Shown: piece after piece, positions 1 through 9,348 of the stretch | Layout: each line of letters begins with the position of its first letter | Numbering within the stretch: the stretch's first letter is position 1 | NCBI RefSeq assembly: GCF_900143245.1 | Contig: NZ_FRDK01000006.1 | Coordinates: forward strand, 124,001-188,000 | Length of the DNA: 64,000 nt | Direction of reading: 5' to 3' | Origin: Flavobacterium fryxellicola | GTDB lineage: Bacteria; Bacteroidota; Bacteroidia; Flavobacteriales; Flavobacteriaceae | Translations under genes and position numbers: made by a program | The notes under the pieces: generated by a model | Told to the model about the DNA's origin: nothing | Databases searched by the model: none | What the model saw: the letters and a program-made list of their open reading frames with translations, nothing else

Positions 1-24
1 ATATAACTAAATAAAAAAGTGAAG

Positions 25-237
25 ATGATAAATAAAATAGCCTTTTTGTTTTTTACAGCATTGATTTTACAGTCCTGCAGTTCCGTAAAAGAATACGAGA
101 AAGAAAAAATTAACGATCCTGATATGAAATTATCAGCGAGAACCGCGGAACGATATGAGACTTCTTTTCAAGTGTATCGGGAAGCTGCTGCAGGAGCCAA
201 TGGAGGAAAATCTGGCGGTGGTTGTGGGTGCAACTAA
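25..237 (+). CDS. DUF4266 small lipoprotein
   Basis: A 70-residue exported lipoprotein. It has a short signal peptide ending in a lipobox (LQSC), a charged middle, and a Gly/Cys-rich tail ending GGCGCN, the pattern of DUF4266 proteins. ATG at 25 is preferred to the GTG at 19. It sits 43 bases upstream of a DUF3570 protein. These two families commonly occur together, often with an ApbE-type flavin transferase and a thioredoxin-like protein, so the rest of the operon probably lies left of the window. The function is unknown. The cysteines in the tail could bind a metal or cofactor, but that is inference. Confidence 0.8.
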   Translation: MINKIAFLFFTALILQSCSSVKEYEKEKINDPDMKLSARTAERYETSFQVYREAAAGANGGKSGGGCGCN

Positions 238-280
238 TTAAAAGCATGTATTTAGATGGTAAATTTGAATCCTTGAAAAA

Positions 281-1723
281 ATGAAAATAAAAATTTTATC
301 TTTTTTTATCTTACTGACTACTGCTGCTTTTGCACAAGATAAAGATCCGGTATTTAAAAAAAGAGTGCTAGAAAGTACGGAAGTTGACTTTTTAGCCAGT
401 TACTACGATCAAAATGGTTCAAGATCAGCTGTCTCAGGCGGTATAGGATCTGAAAAACTTACAGATGTAGCCTCAAATATTGTGGTGGCAATGCCATTGA
501 ATGATGATGATGTTTTGACTATTGATTTGGGAATATCAGCCTATTCATCAGCTTCTTCAAGTAATATAAATCCATTTAATTCCACTGGCGCTTCTGCTGG
601 AGGAGGTGGCGACGATGATGATAGAGTAGCGGGTGGAAAAGTAATGGCTTTAGGTCCTTCTGGAACGCCATGGCAAGCTTCATCTGGTGCGTCTAGAAGT
701 GATCAATTGGTGTCGGTGGTTGCTAATTACAGCCATAGTAGTGACTCCAGAAATTTTATATGGAATACAGATGTTTCTTTTTCAAATGAATATGATTACA
801 CTTCTGTTGGGTTTGGAGGCGGAATTGCCGGTCTTTTTAATGAAAAAAATACAGAATTAAGCTTGAAAGTAAATGCATATTTGGATCAATGGAGACCAAT
901 TTATCCAACGGAATTGCACGAATATTCTAACTATGGTTCTAACTTTTTAAACCAAGGCTATTTTAATGGAGTAACGGTTTTGGATCAAAATGGACAATCT
1001 ACCGCCAATTATTTGCCATCAGCATTTCAAACGATAAATGCAGTGAATAGAAACTCTTTCTCAGCATCCATAGGTTTTTCTCAGGTCTTATCTAATAAAT
1101 TACAAGTGTCCGTATTTTTTGATGTATTGCAGCAACAAGGATTATTGTCTTCCCCATATCACCGAATCTATTTTGCTGACAAAGCTAATTTTTACATTGG
1201 ACAAGCGCAATACATTAATAATTATGAGAGTACAAGCAATGCTGGAGTCTACAAATTAGCAGACGATATTGAAAGATTACCAGATTCTCGTTTCAAACTT
1301 CCTATTGGAGCCCGTTTAAATTATTACATTAATGAACACTTCCTATTGAGAACGTATTATCGTTTTTACTCAGATAACTGGAACATTCAGTCTCATACCG
1401 CTACTGTTGAACTTCCTGTGAAATTATCAGACAAGTTTACTGTTTTTCCAATGTATCGGTACTATACACAAATAGCTTCTAAATATTACGCACCGTACGA
1501 AACACATTTATCCACAGAAAAATTTTATACTTCAGATGCGGATTTAGCCACATTTGATGCTAATCAATACGGTTTTGGTATCAACTATACGGATATTTTT
1601 ACGGCCTCGAAAGTATGGAAATTTGGTTTAAAAAACATTGATTTCAGATTCAATCACTATGAACGAAGTGATAATCTTAAAGCTAATATTGCTACAATTG
1701 GTTTCAAGTTTGTAATGCAATAA
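281..1723 (+). CDS. DUF3570 outer-membrane beta-barrel protein
   Basis: 480 residues with a signal peptide (cleavage probably after TAAFA, about residue 18). The rest is rich in alternating hydrophobic/aromatic strands typical of an outer-membrane beta-barrel, and ends in an aromatic strand (FKFVMQ). A Gly/Asp-rich low-complexity segment (GGGGDDDD) lies near residue 108. Length and the N-terminal pattern (ESTEVDFLASYYDQNG) fit DUF3570. It is cotranscribed with the DUF4266 lipoprotein and followed after 27 bases by a response regulator, so that two-component system may control it. Its biochemical role is not known. Confidence 0.82.
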   Translation: MKIKILSFFILLTTAAFAQDKDPVFKKRVLESTEVDFLASYYDQNGSRSAVSGGIGSEKLTDVASNIVVAMPLNDDDVLTIDLGISAYSSASSSNINPFNSTGASAGGGGDDDDRVAGGKVMALGPSGTPWQASSGASRSDQLVSVVANYSHSSDSRNFIWNTDVSFSNEYDYTSVGFGGGIAGLFNEKNTELSLKVNAYLDQWRPIYPTELHEYSNYGSNFLNQGYFNGVTVLDQNGQSTANYLPSAFQTINAVNRNSFSASIGFSQVLSNKLQVSVFFDVLQQQGLLSSPYHRIYFADKANFYIGQAQYINNYESTSNAGVYKLADDIERLPDSRFKLPIGARLNYYINEHFLLRTYYRFYSDNWNIQSHTATVELPVKLSDKFTVFPMYRYYTQIASKYYAPYETHLSTEKFYTSDADLATFDANQYGFGINYTDIFTASKVWKFGLKNIDFRFNHYERSDNLKANIATIGFKFVMQ

Positions 1724-1750
1724 AGCTTAAATTTACAAAAAAAGTATAAA

Positions 1751-2413
1751 ATGCACATATTAATTGTAGAGGATGAAGCGGGTATTGTTCAGTTCATCCA
1801 GCAAGGATTAGAAGAAGAAGGTTATACGATTACCAGTGCCTCTGATGGCTTAATGGGTTTTCAGTTAACTCAAAAAGAGAATTTTGATCTTATTTTGCTG
1901 GATTGGATGCTTCCAAAAATGACTGGTTTAGAATTGTGTAAAGCCATTCGATTGAAAAACAGCAGTACTCCAATTATATTTTTGACTGCTAAAGATACGA
2001 TTCAAGAAACCATTGAAGGACTCAAAGCAGGCGCTAACGATTATATAAAGAAACCGTTTAGTTTTGATGAATTAGTGGAACGGATTAAAATTCATTTTAG
2101 AAGCCAAAAGGAAAATGAAATGCTTACTCTTGGTACGATTGAAATAGATACCGTCAAACATCAGGTTTTAGTCAATAAAAACGAAGTAGCACTAACACAA
2201 CGTGAATTTGAACTACTAGGTTATTTAGTAAAAAACAAAGGAAAAGTATGTACCAGAACTCAAATTATTGAAGATGTTTGGCACATTCATTTTGAATATG
2301 ACACTGGCGTTATCGATGTTTTTATAAATGCCATACGCAAGAAATTAAACTTAAAAATAGAAGAAGATTATATAAAAACCGTTCGCGGTATAGGTTATAT
2401 TGCTAATGACTAA
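1751..2413 (+). CDS. OmpR/PhoB-family response regulator
   Basis: 220 residues. An N-terminal receiver domain (about 1-115) has the acidic pair at residues 8-9, the likely phospho-acceptor Asp51 in the LLDWMLP motif, Thr79 and the KPF lysine near 101. A C-terminal winged-helix DNA-binding domain follows (about 125-220; motifs LTQREFELL and TVRGIGYI). It overlaps the downstream histidine kinase by 8 bases, so the pair is translationally coupled. The RND efflux genes follow directly, so this pair probably senses a metal or envelope stress and controls the pump, in the manner of CusR or CzcR. The inducer cannot be read from sequence. Confidence 0.93.
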   Translation: MHILIVEDEAGIVQFIQQGLEEEGYTITSASDGLMGFQLTQKENFDLILLDWMLPKMTGLELCKAIRLKNSSTPIIFLTAKDTIQETIEGLKAGANDYIKKPFSFDELVERIKIHFRSQKENEMLTLGTIEIDTVKHQVLVNKNEVALTQREFELLGYLVKNKGKVCTRTQIIEDVWHIHFEYDTGVIDVFINAIRKKLNLKIEEDYIKTVRGIGYIAND

Positions 2414-3812
2414 AAAAATGCCACAACTTTCCTTTAAAAATCGAATTGCTTCACATTATATTATAACTACTGCATTATTAATTTTTGTAGTTTTTTTTAT
2501 TATCTATTCTATTGTTAAATTTAGTGTTTACAGCCATGTAAATACTGATATTAGTTTTGAAGTGGAGAAACATCTTACTGAAATTGAAGTTGTAGATAGT
2601 AGTTTTCATTTGATTCATGAAGAAGAGTGGAAGGAACGGGAGCACAATACACTTGATGTAAATCCAGTATTTATTCAATTTATTGATAAGAAAGGAGTTG
2701 TGATTGAAAAATCTCCCAATCTCAAAAAACAAACTCTGACCTATTTTGCTGAAAAAGTTGATAATGAGGTTTTTGACACAAAATTAGAAACGAACACTAT
2801 TCGTCAAATTCAGGTTCCCATTTATCAAAAGACCAAGGTAATTGGTTATATACTAGTAGCAATGTCACTAGAAGATGCCTCGCTAGTTCTTAATAATTTA
2901 TCTGAAGTACTGATGATTGCGTATCCATTAATTTTGATTTTGCTGTTCTTCATTGCTCGTTTTATTGCAGGAAGAAGTATCAAACCCATTAGTGCTATTA
3001 TTAATACTTCCAATATTATTACCAAGGACAATCTGACTTCTCGAATTCCGATGCCTCAAAATAGAGATGAACTTTTTGTTTTGTCACAAACAATCAATAA
3101 TTTATTAGACCGAATTGAAACCGCCGTTGAGAGAGAAAAACAATTTACTTCAGATGCATCTCATGAACTAAGAACTCCTTTAACCGTAATAAAAGGCACT
3201 TTGGAGGTTTTAATACGAAAGCCAAGAGATGCTGCTGAATACGAAGAAAAGATTAATTTTTGTGTAAAAGAAGTAAATCGGTTGAATCATTTAGTAGATC
3301 AGCTTCTCCTATTGGCGCGATTTGAAAACCAAAAGCAAACCTTAAAAATTGAAAAAGTATACTTGAATGCTATCTTTTTAGACACTATTGCTCGATCTTC
3401 TTCCACCATCCAATCCAAAAAAATTACTGTTTCAGCTGAATTTTCCCAAGATTATTTTATAGAAACAGACAGTTATTTATTTTCAATTATAATTAACAAC
3501 CTGATTTCAAATGCGCTGAAATATTCTAATTCAGATGACAGTCTAACCATTAAAATAGTAAACAATGGTGCTAAGATTGAATGCCACATCATTGACTCGG
3601 GCATTGGAATACCTTCAGAGGATTTAGAAAGAATTTTCAATCAATTTTACCGTTCAAAATCAAGTGATCACCCTGAAATTAAAGGAACCGGTTTAGGGTT
3701 ATCCATTGTTAGAAGATTATGTTCATTACTCAACATCACAGTGGCAATTACTAGTCAAGAGAATAAAGGTACGACCGTAATTTTAAGTTTATTTGAAGCA
3801 GACCTTAAGTAG
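2406..3812 (+). CDS. Sensor histidine kinase
   Basis: About 468 residues. ATG at 2406 overlaps the regulator stop and is preferred to the upstream TTG at 2400. Layout: first membrane helix (about 17-40), a periplasmic sensor region of about 125 residues, second membrane helix (about 168-190), a HAMP linker, a HisKA domain with the phospho-acceptor in SHELRTP (His near 253), then an HATPase domain with N, G1 and G2 motifs (NNLISNALKYS, DSGIGIP, GTGLGLSIV). This is a typical metal/envelope-stress kinase architecture. The ligand is unknown. The end of the gene carries an inverted repeat that may be an operator for the next gene. Confidence 0.93.
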   Translation: MTKKMPQLSFKNRIASHYIITTALLIFVVFFIIYSIVKFSVYSHVNTDISFEVEKHLTEIEVVDSSFHLIHEEEWKEREHNTLDVNPVFIQFIDKKGVVIEKSPNLKKQTLTYFAEKVDNEVFDTKLETNTIRQIQVPIYQKTKVIGYILVAMSLEDASLVLNNLSEVLMIAYPLILILLFFIARFIAGRSIKPISAIINTSNIITKDNLTSRIPMPQNRDELFVLSQTINNLLDRIETAVEREKQFTSDASHELRTPLTVIKGTLEVLIRKPRDAAEYEEKINFCVKEVNRLNHLVDQLLLLARFENQKQTLKIEKVYLNAIFLDTIARSSSTIQSKKITVSAEFSQDYFIETDSYLFSIIINNLISNALKYSNSDDSLTIKIVNNGAKIECHIIDSGIGIPSEDLERIFNQFYRSKSSDHPEIKGTGLGLSIVRRLCSLLNITVAITSQENKGTTVILSLFEADLK

Positions 3813-3849
3813 TTCTTAAGGAAATCCTTATCTTTAGGCCTTACTTTTG
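3803..3849 (+). promoter_or_regulatory. Candidate promoter and operator of the efflux operon
   Basis: TACTTTTG at 3842-3849 matches the Bacteroidota -7 consensus TAnnTTTG exactly and lies 20 bases before the pump start codon. Where a -33 box would sit there is no TTTG. Instead there is a perfect inverted repeat, CCTTAAG-N5-CTTAAGG (3803-3821), with a further CCTTA at 3826-3830. A weak -33 box covered by a symmetric site suggests activation by a bound regulator, possibly the response regulator encoded just upstream. This is inference from position and symmetry. Confidence 0.45.
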
Positions 3850-3869
3850 AAGTATAAATAAGATAAAAA

Positions 3870-6800
3870 ATGCTCGAAAAAATTATTGCTTTCAGTCTAA
3901 AGAATAAACTAATTGTTTTGCTTTTCACCCTTGGAGTTTTTGGATTTGGTTTGTACTCCGTATTCCAAATTTCCATTGGCGCCGTGCCCGATGTAACTAA
4001 TAATCAGGTTCAGGTAATTACTACTTCACGCAATCTTTCTACTCAGGACATTGAACAGTTTATTACGTATCCCGTAGAAATAGAAATGGCAAATCTGCCT
4101 GGTGTAAAGGAAATCCGATCGATCTCTAAATTCGGCTTGTCTGTTGTGACCATAGTTTTTGAAGATAACCTGGGGACGTATCTGCCCAGACAGCTCATCG
4201 CTGAAAAAATTAAAGCCGCGTCTGAAAAAATTCCACAAGGTTTTGGCACACCAGAAATGGGTCCTATCACAACAGGACTTGGGGAAATCTACCAGTATAC
4301 GTTAGAAGTTAAACCAGAATTCAGAGGTAATTACACGGTAACTGATTTGCGAACAATTCAGGATTGGGTAATAAAACGCCAATTATCCGGTATTAAAGGG
4401 GTTGTCGAAATTAATACATGGGGCGGTTATTTGAAGCAATATGAAATTGCAATCAGTCCGGCGCGATTAAAAGCGATGAACATTACTACGGCTGCTGTTT
4501 TTTCGGCACTTGAAAAAAACAATAGTATTGCTGGAGGCGCCTACATCGAAAAAGTAAATCAAAGTTATTTCATAAGAGGAGAAGGTAAAGTAAATGCTCT
4601 CGAAGATATTGGTAATATTGTAGTAAGTAATACCAGTGGATTACCGGTGTATATAAAAAATGTGGCCGACGTTCGTTTTGGTCATGCCAACCGTTTTGGA
4701 GCTATCACTGGAAATGGAGAAGGAGAGAAGGTTTTGGGACAAGTGATGATGCTTAAAGGAGGAAACTCCAAGCAAGTAATAGATGATGTAAAAAATAGAG
4801 TTGCTGAAATTCAGAAAACACTGCCTGAAGGTGTTTACATTAATGGTTTTTTAGAACGTAGCGAATTGGTTGGAAAAACAACATTCACTGTTGCCGAAAA
4901 CCTAATTTTAGGATGCTTAATCGTAATTTTCGTTGTTATTTTGTTACTGGGTAATTGGCGTTCTGGACTAGTAGTAGCTTCAGTAATCCCATTGTGTTTA
5001 TTATTCGCAATTTCGTTTATGAATATTTTTGGTATCGATGCGAATTTAATGAGTTTAGGGGCCATTGACTTTGGAATTATTATCGATGGAGCTGTAATTA
5101 TCGTTGAGTTTATTGCTTTTCAAATAGCCAGCAAGTCAGCACACTTAGTAAATCTACCCAAAGAAGAACGTCAATTAGAAATAGATCAAATTACGTATAA
5201 AAGTGCTTCTAAAATGATGAATTCGGCTATTTTCGGTCAGTTGATTATTCTTATCGTTTTCATACCTATTCTATCGCTTTCGGGAATCGAAGGTAAAATG
5301 TTCAAACCTATGGCAATGACTTTTAGTTTTGCTTTATTGGGTGCAATGATCTTTTGTTTTACTTATATTCCGGTTGTTTCTTCTTTATTTTTGAAACCAA
5401 AAGTAGAAAATCCAAATTCGTTATCGAGCAAATTAATCCGTAAACTTAACTCTTGGTATTTACCCATTATTACTTGGGCAATAAGCAATACTAAAAAAGT
5501 ATTGTATGGAGCTTTAGGATTATTATTGTTGGCTGTTGGATTATTTGCAACGATGGGAGGAGAATTTATTCCAACATTAGATGAAGGTGATTTTGTAATT
5601 CAGCCCGTTTTGAAAACTGGAACTTCGTTGACAAAAACGATTGCTACAACTACAAAAATAGAAAAAATAATTCTCAAAAAGTTTCCCGAAGTCACACAAG
5701 TTGTCAGTAGAATTGGCGCAGCTGAAGTACCAACAGATCCAATGTCTATGGAGGAAAGTGATGTTATCGTCAAATTAAAACCAAAATCAGAATGGACTTC
5801 GGCTTCCACAAAAGATGAATTGGCCGACAAAATTAAAGCAGCTATTGAAAAAGAAATTCCAAATATGGAAATCGAATTTACACAGCCTATTGAAATGCGA
5901 TTTAACGAATTAATTTCCGGAACACGCTCGGATGTAGCGGTTAAAGTCTTTGGCGAAGACTTAAATATTTTAGCACAAAAAGCGCATGAAATAAAAAATG
6001 CAATTGCAAAAGTCGAAGGTGCATCAGATATAATTATAGAAAAAACAGAAGGTTTACCGCAAATGTCAGTGGTGTACGATCGTTCTAAAATTGCTCGTTA
6101 CGGTTTAAATATTTCTGATTTAAATGAAATGATTGCTCTTGGCTTTGCCGGAAAAACAGTAGGAAATGTATTTGAAGGAGAAAAACGTTTTGATATGGTA
6201 ATACGCTTAGATCAAGCAAATCGGCACGATATTGAAGATTTACGTAATTTATATGTTCCAACACCGAACGGACAACAAATTCCGTTGAGCGAATTAGCGT
6301 CAATCGAATATACAGAAGGTCCTGCAAAAATTTCAAGAGACAACACCAACAGAAGAGTTGTAGTGGGAATTAATGTTAGAAACCGAGATCTGCAAAGCGT
6401 GGTGACTGATATTCAAAAAATTGTAGCAACCCAAGTAAAGCTGCCAGCGGGATATTATGTGAAATATGGTGGGCAATTTGAAAATTTACAAAGTGCCAAA
6501 GCCCGTTTGATGGTTGCAGTTCCCATCGCTTTATTTTTGATTTTTATCCTTTTGTATTTCGCATTTGGATCTGTAAAGGAAGCCTTAATGGTGTATTCCG
6601 CGATTCCTTTGTCGGCAGTGGGTGGGGTTCTATTTTTATGGATGCGAGATTTGCCATTCAGTATTTCGGCAGGTGTAGGATTCATAGCCCTTTTTGGAAT
6701 TGCAGTGCTAAACGGAATTGTGCTGATTGAACATTTTAAAGAATTAAAACACCAAGGCATGAAAGATATCGATGCATTAATTTTAAAAGGAACTACAGAT

Positions 6801-8204
6801 AGGTTGCGTCCAGTTTTATTAACGGCAGCAGCAGCAGCACTAGGATTTTTACCAATGGCAATTTCATCATCTGCAGGAGCAGAAGTGCAACGGCCATTAG
6901 CAACAGTCGTTATTGGTGGATTGTTTACCGCAACGATTTTAACCATGATCGTTTTGCCAATATTGTATAAAGTTTTTGATAGTATCGCCCTTAAAAAAGC
7001 GAAGTTTAAGAAACATAGTAGCGCAACCTATATAATTTTATTTTTATTGAGTTCTTCTTTGGTTTTTTCACAAAATTCTAATCCAGAATTAGAAGGTCTC
7101 CTGTCCAAAGCAATTCAAAATAACAGAGGAATAAAGGCGGCTCAATTGCAAGTGGATAAAACAAAAGCCAATATTAAAACGGCAAATACTTTTGACAAAA
7201 CTAATATTTATTATAGTTATGATCAAAATAATTTAGCATTGAATAATGCTCCATTGCGCGTTTTTGGAGTGCAACAACGGTTTGCTTTTCCTACAGTATA
7301 TGGGGCGCAGAAAAAGGTATATTCCTCCGAATACGAGAGGGAAAAAGCTAATTTTGATATTCAGAAAAACAAGCTTTCTTTATCCGTTTCTAAATCGTAT
7401 CAGCATATCGTTTATTTGCAGCAGCAGGAAAAACTGTATCAGTATTTAGATAGTTTGTATCAAAATTTTTCTAAAGCGAGCGACAGACGTTTTGAGTTAG
7501 GAGAAACTAATTATCTGGAGAAAATTACGGCTCAAGCTAAATTTCGCCAAATAAAAACTAAACTTTCACAAATAGATAAAGATAAAAAAGCGCAGTATGA
7601 ACTGTTGCAATCCTTGCTTCAAACTGATGAGGAAATAGTTATTAGAAGCAATATTATTATTCCATTACACACTTTGACTAACCAGTCAAGTAAGTCATTT
7701 TATACCACATATTTAGAGAGTATTACACAAAATTATCAAAGTCAAATTAAGCTTCAAAAGCAGCATTGGCTACCCGATATTAATTTTGATTATTTTCAAG
7801 GAAAAAATAATGGATTATCACAATCTTTATATGGATTCCAAGTTGGTTTAGCAGTACCCATATTATTCTCTGGAACAGTTTCTAAAATAAAAGTTGCACA
7901 ACTAGAATTACAAAGTTGGGAGCAACAAAAGCAAAATGAAGAGTTGAAAATAGAGCGGTACCTAAGTCAAAAAAAGAACGAGTTAGCCAAGCATCAAGAA
8001 GCAATAAATTATTACAATCTGTATGGAAAGAAATTATCAGACGAGATCATTAAAGTTGGAAATAACAGCTACAAACATGGCGAGATTGATTTCTTTCAAT
8101 ACATTCAAAGTTTAGAAAATGCTACTACCATTCAAGTGGACCATTTAGAAACTGTTCTTCAATTCAATCAAACCCAATTAGATTTGCAATATTTAAACTT
8201 TTAA
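3870..8204 (+). CDS. CusA/CzcA-type RND efflux pump fused to a TolC-like outer-membrane factor
   Basis: 1444 residues. Residues 1 to about 1040 form a full heavy-metal-type RND pump: N-terminal helix, first porter domain, a TM cluster with the acidic proton-relay motif DFGIIIDGAVIIVE (about 400-412), second porter domain and second TM cluster. A short hydrophobic stretch (about 1052-1067) ending VFSQN looks like a leftover signal peptide. Residues of about 1070-1444 form a TolC/CusC-like outer-membrane factor with long amphipathic helices. Such fusions are known in Bacteroidota. The extra hydrophobic segment would carry the factor into the periplasm, and it might be cleaved there. It acts with the adaptor encoded 9 bases downstream; metal cations are the likely substrate. 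Confidence 0.92.
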   Translation: MLEKIIAFSLKNKLIVLLFTLGVFGFGLYSVFQISIGAVPDVTNNQVQVITTSRNLSTQDIEQFITYPVEIEMANLPGVKEIRSISKFGLSVVTIVFEDNLGTYLPRQLIAEKIKAASEKIPQGFGTPEMGPITTGLGEIYQYTLEVKPEFRGNYTVTDLRTIQDWVIKRQLSGIKGVVEINTWGGYLKQYEIAISPARLKAMNITTAAVFSALEKNNSIAGGAYIEKVNQSYFIRGEGKVNALEDIGNIVVSNTSGLPVYIKNVADVRFGHANRFGAITGNGEGEKVLGQVMMLKGGNSKQVIDDVKNRVAEIQKTLPEGVYINGFLERSELVGKTTFTVAENLILGCLIVIFVVILLLGNWRSGLVVASVIPLCLLFAISFMNIFGIDANLMSLGAIDFGIIIDGAVIIVEFIAFQIASKSAHLVNLPKEERQLEIDQITYKSASKMMNSAIFGQLIILIVFIPILSLSGIEGKMFKPMAMTFSFALLGAMIFCFTYIPVVSSLFLKPKVENPNSLSSKLIRKLNSWYLPIITWAISNTKKVLYGALGLLLLAVGLFATMGGEFIPTLDEGDFVIQPVLKTGTSLTKTIATTTKIEKIILKKFPEVTQVVSRIGAAEVPTDPMSMEESDVIVKLKPKSEWTSASTKDELADKIKAAIEKEIPNMEIEFTQPIEMRFNELISGTRSDVAVKVFGEDLNILAQKAHEIKNAIAKVEGASDIIIEKTEGLPQMSVVYDRSKIARYGLNISDLNEMIALGFAGKTVGNVFEGEKRFDMVIRLDQANRHDIEDLRNLYVPTPNGQQIPLSELASIEYTEGPAKISRDNTNRRVVVGINVRNRDLQSVVTDIQKIVATQVKLPAGYYVKYGGQFENLQSAKARLMVAVPIALFLIFILLYFAFGSVKEALMVYSAIPLSAVGGVLFLWMRDLPFSISAGVGFIALFGIAVLNGIVLIEHFKELKHQGMKDIDALILKGTTDRLRPVLLTAAAAALGFLPMAISSSAGAEVQRPLATVVIGGLFTATILTMIVLPILYKVFDSIALKKAKFKKHSSATYIILFLLSSSLVFSQNSNPELEGLLSKAIQNNRGIKAAQLQVDKTKANIKTANTFDKTNIYYSYDQNNLALNNAPLRVFGVQQRFAFPTVYGAQKKVYSSEYEREKANFDIQKNKLSLSVSKSYQHIVYLQQQEKLYQYLDSLYQNFSKASDRRFELGETNYLEKITAQAKFRQIKTKLSQIDKDKKAQYELLQSLLQTDEEIVIRSNIIIPLHTLTNQSSKSFYTTYLESITQNYQSQIKLQKQHWLPDINFDYFQGKNNGLSQSLYGFQVGLAVPILFSGTVSKIKVAQLELQSWEQQKQNEELKIERYLSQKKNELAKHQEAINYYNLYGKKLSDEIIKVGNNSYKHGEIDFFQYIQSLENATTIQVDHLETVLQFNQTQLDLQYLNF

Positions 8205-8213
8205 ATTAAAACA

Positions 8214-9329
8214 ATGAAAAAATCACTATATATTATCACTCTGTCTCTTGTCTTGTTCGCTTGTAAAGAAGCAAAAACAGAAGTAGTAGAACAAAAAGAC
8301 AATGGGTTGATTGCGGTGACCGCTGCCCAATTCCAGTCTTCAAGGATGGAAATTTCAAGTCCAATAGAACATGATTTTGATGTAACGGTAAAAGCAGCTG
8401 GAAAAATTGATGTTCCGCCACAAAACCGGGCTAAAGTAAATACTTTTATGGGTGGTTATGTGAAATCAACAACACTTTTAGTTGGAAATAAAGTAACTAA
8501 AGGCCAAGCTTTGTTAACGTTGCAAAGCACAGAATTCCTTGATATTCAAAAGGAATATATGGAAGTGGCGGAGCAAATTACTTTTTTAAAGTCTGAATAT
8601 GACCGTCAAAAAACATTATATGATGAAAAAATAACTTCCCAAAAAAACTACTTAAAAGCAGAGAGTGAGTTCAGAAGGGCCAAAGCAATGCATCAAAGTT
8701 TGCGAGCCAAATTAGTACTTTTAAACATTAATCCGAAAAATGTGGAGAAAGGAATTTTAACTTCGATAATTACTATTTTTTCTCCAATAACGGGAGATAT
8801 TGTCATTATGAATGCTAATGTGGGTATGTATGTCTCTCCTTCTGATGTGATTTTAGAAATTGTAGATACGGATCATTTGCATTTAGAATTAGGTGTTTTT
8901 GAAAAAGATATCTTAAAAGTTAAAATTGGACAAAAGATCCTTTTTAAAGTTCCAGAAGCTTCTCCAGAGTTCTTTAATGCTGAAGTCCATTTGGTTGGTA
9001 AATCAATTGAAGGAAATGATAGAACAATCAATATTCACGGGCATTTAGACGATGCTATTAAGCAAAAATTATTGACCGGAATGTTTGTTGAAGCTGAAAT
9101 TGTGACAAATTCCAAAAAAGGTTTGGCCATTCCATCTCAAGCATTGATAACGGAGAATAACAAAAATTTCGTACTTTTAGTAGCTGAGGAAAAAAACGGG
9201 TACTCTTTTAAGAAAGTAGGCGTGACAGTAGGCGAAAAGTCTGAAAATTTTGTTGAAATACTACCAAGTGCAAACATTACAACCTCAGCGAGAATTTTAA
9301 CAAAAGGGGCATTTGATTTATCTAAATAA
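8214..9329 (+). CDS. RND efflux periplasmic adaptor (CusB/CzcB-like lipoprotein)
   Basis: 371 residues. A signal peptide ends in a lipobox (LFACK, Cys near residue 17). The body has the membrane-fusion-protein layout: a biotinyl-lipoyl half (VKSTTLLVGNKVTKGQALL), an alpha-helical hairpin (about 115-165), the second lipoyl half (ITIFSPITGDIV), then beta-barrel and membrane-proximal domains. It lies 9 bases after the pump-OMF fusion, so the operon encodes a complete tripartite exporter. No His/Met-rich N-terminal metal-binding tail is present, so metal specificity cannot be assigned from this protein. Confidence 0.92.
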   Translation: MKKSLYIITLSLVLFACKEAKTEVVEQKDNGLIAVTAAQFQSSRMEISSPIEHDFDVTVKAAGKIDVPPQNRAKVNTFMGGYVKSTTLLVGNKVTKGQALLTLQSTEFLDIQKEYMEVAEQITFLKSEYDRQKTLYDEKITSQKNYLKAESEFRRAKAMHQSLRAKLVLLNINPKNVEKGILTSIITIFSPITGDIVIMNANVGMYVSPSDVILEIVDTDHLHLELGVFEKDILKVKIGQKILFKVPEASPEFFNAEVHLVGKSIEGNDRTINIHGHLDDAIKQKLLTGMFVEAEIVTNSKKGLAIPSQALITENNKNFVLLVAEEKNGYSFKKVGVTVGEKSENFVEILPSANITTSARILTKGAFDLSK

Positions 9330-9348
9330 TCATTAAACAAGGACAAAA

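Noticed and set aside
6455..6946. 163-codon antisense frame within the RND pump
   Set aside because: Shadow of the TM-coding region; the Lys/Asn/Pro-rich translation has no domain pattern.
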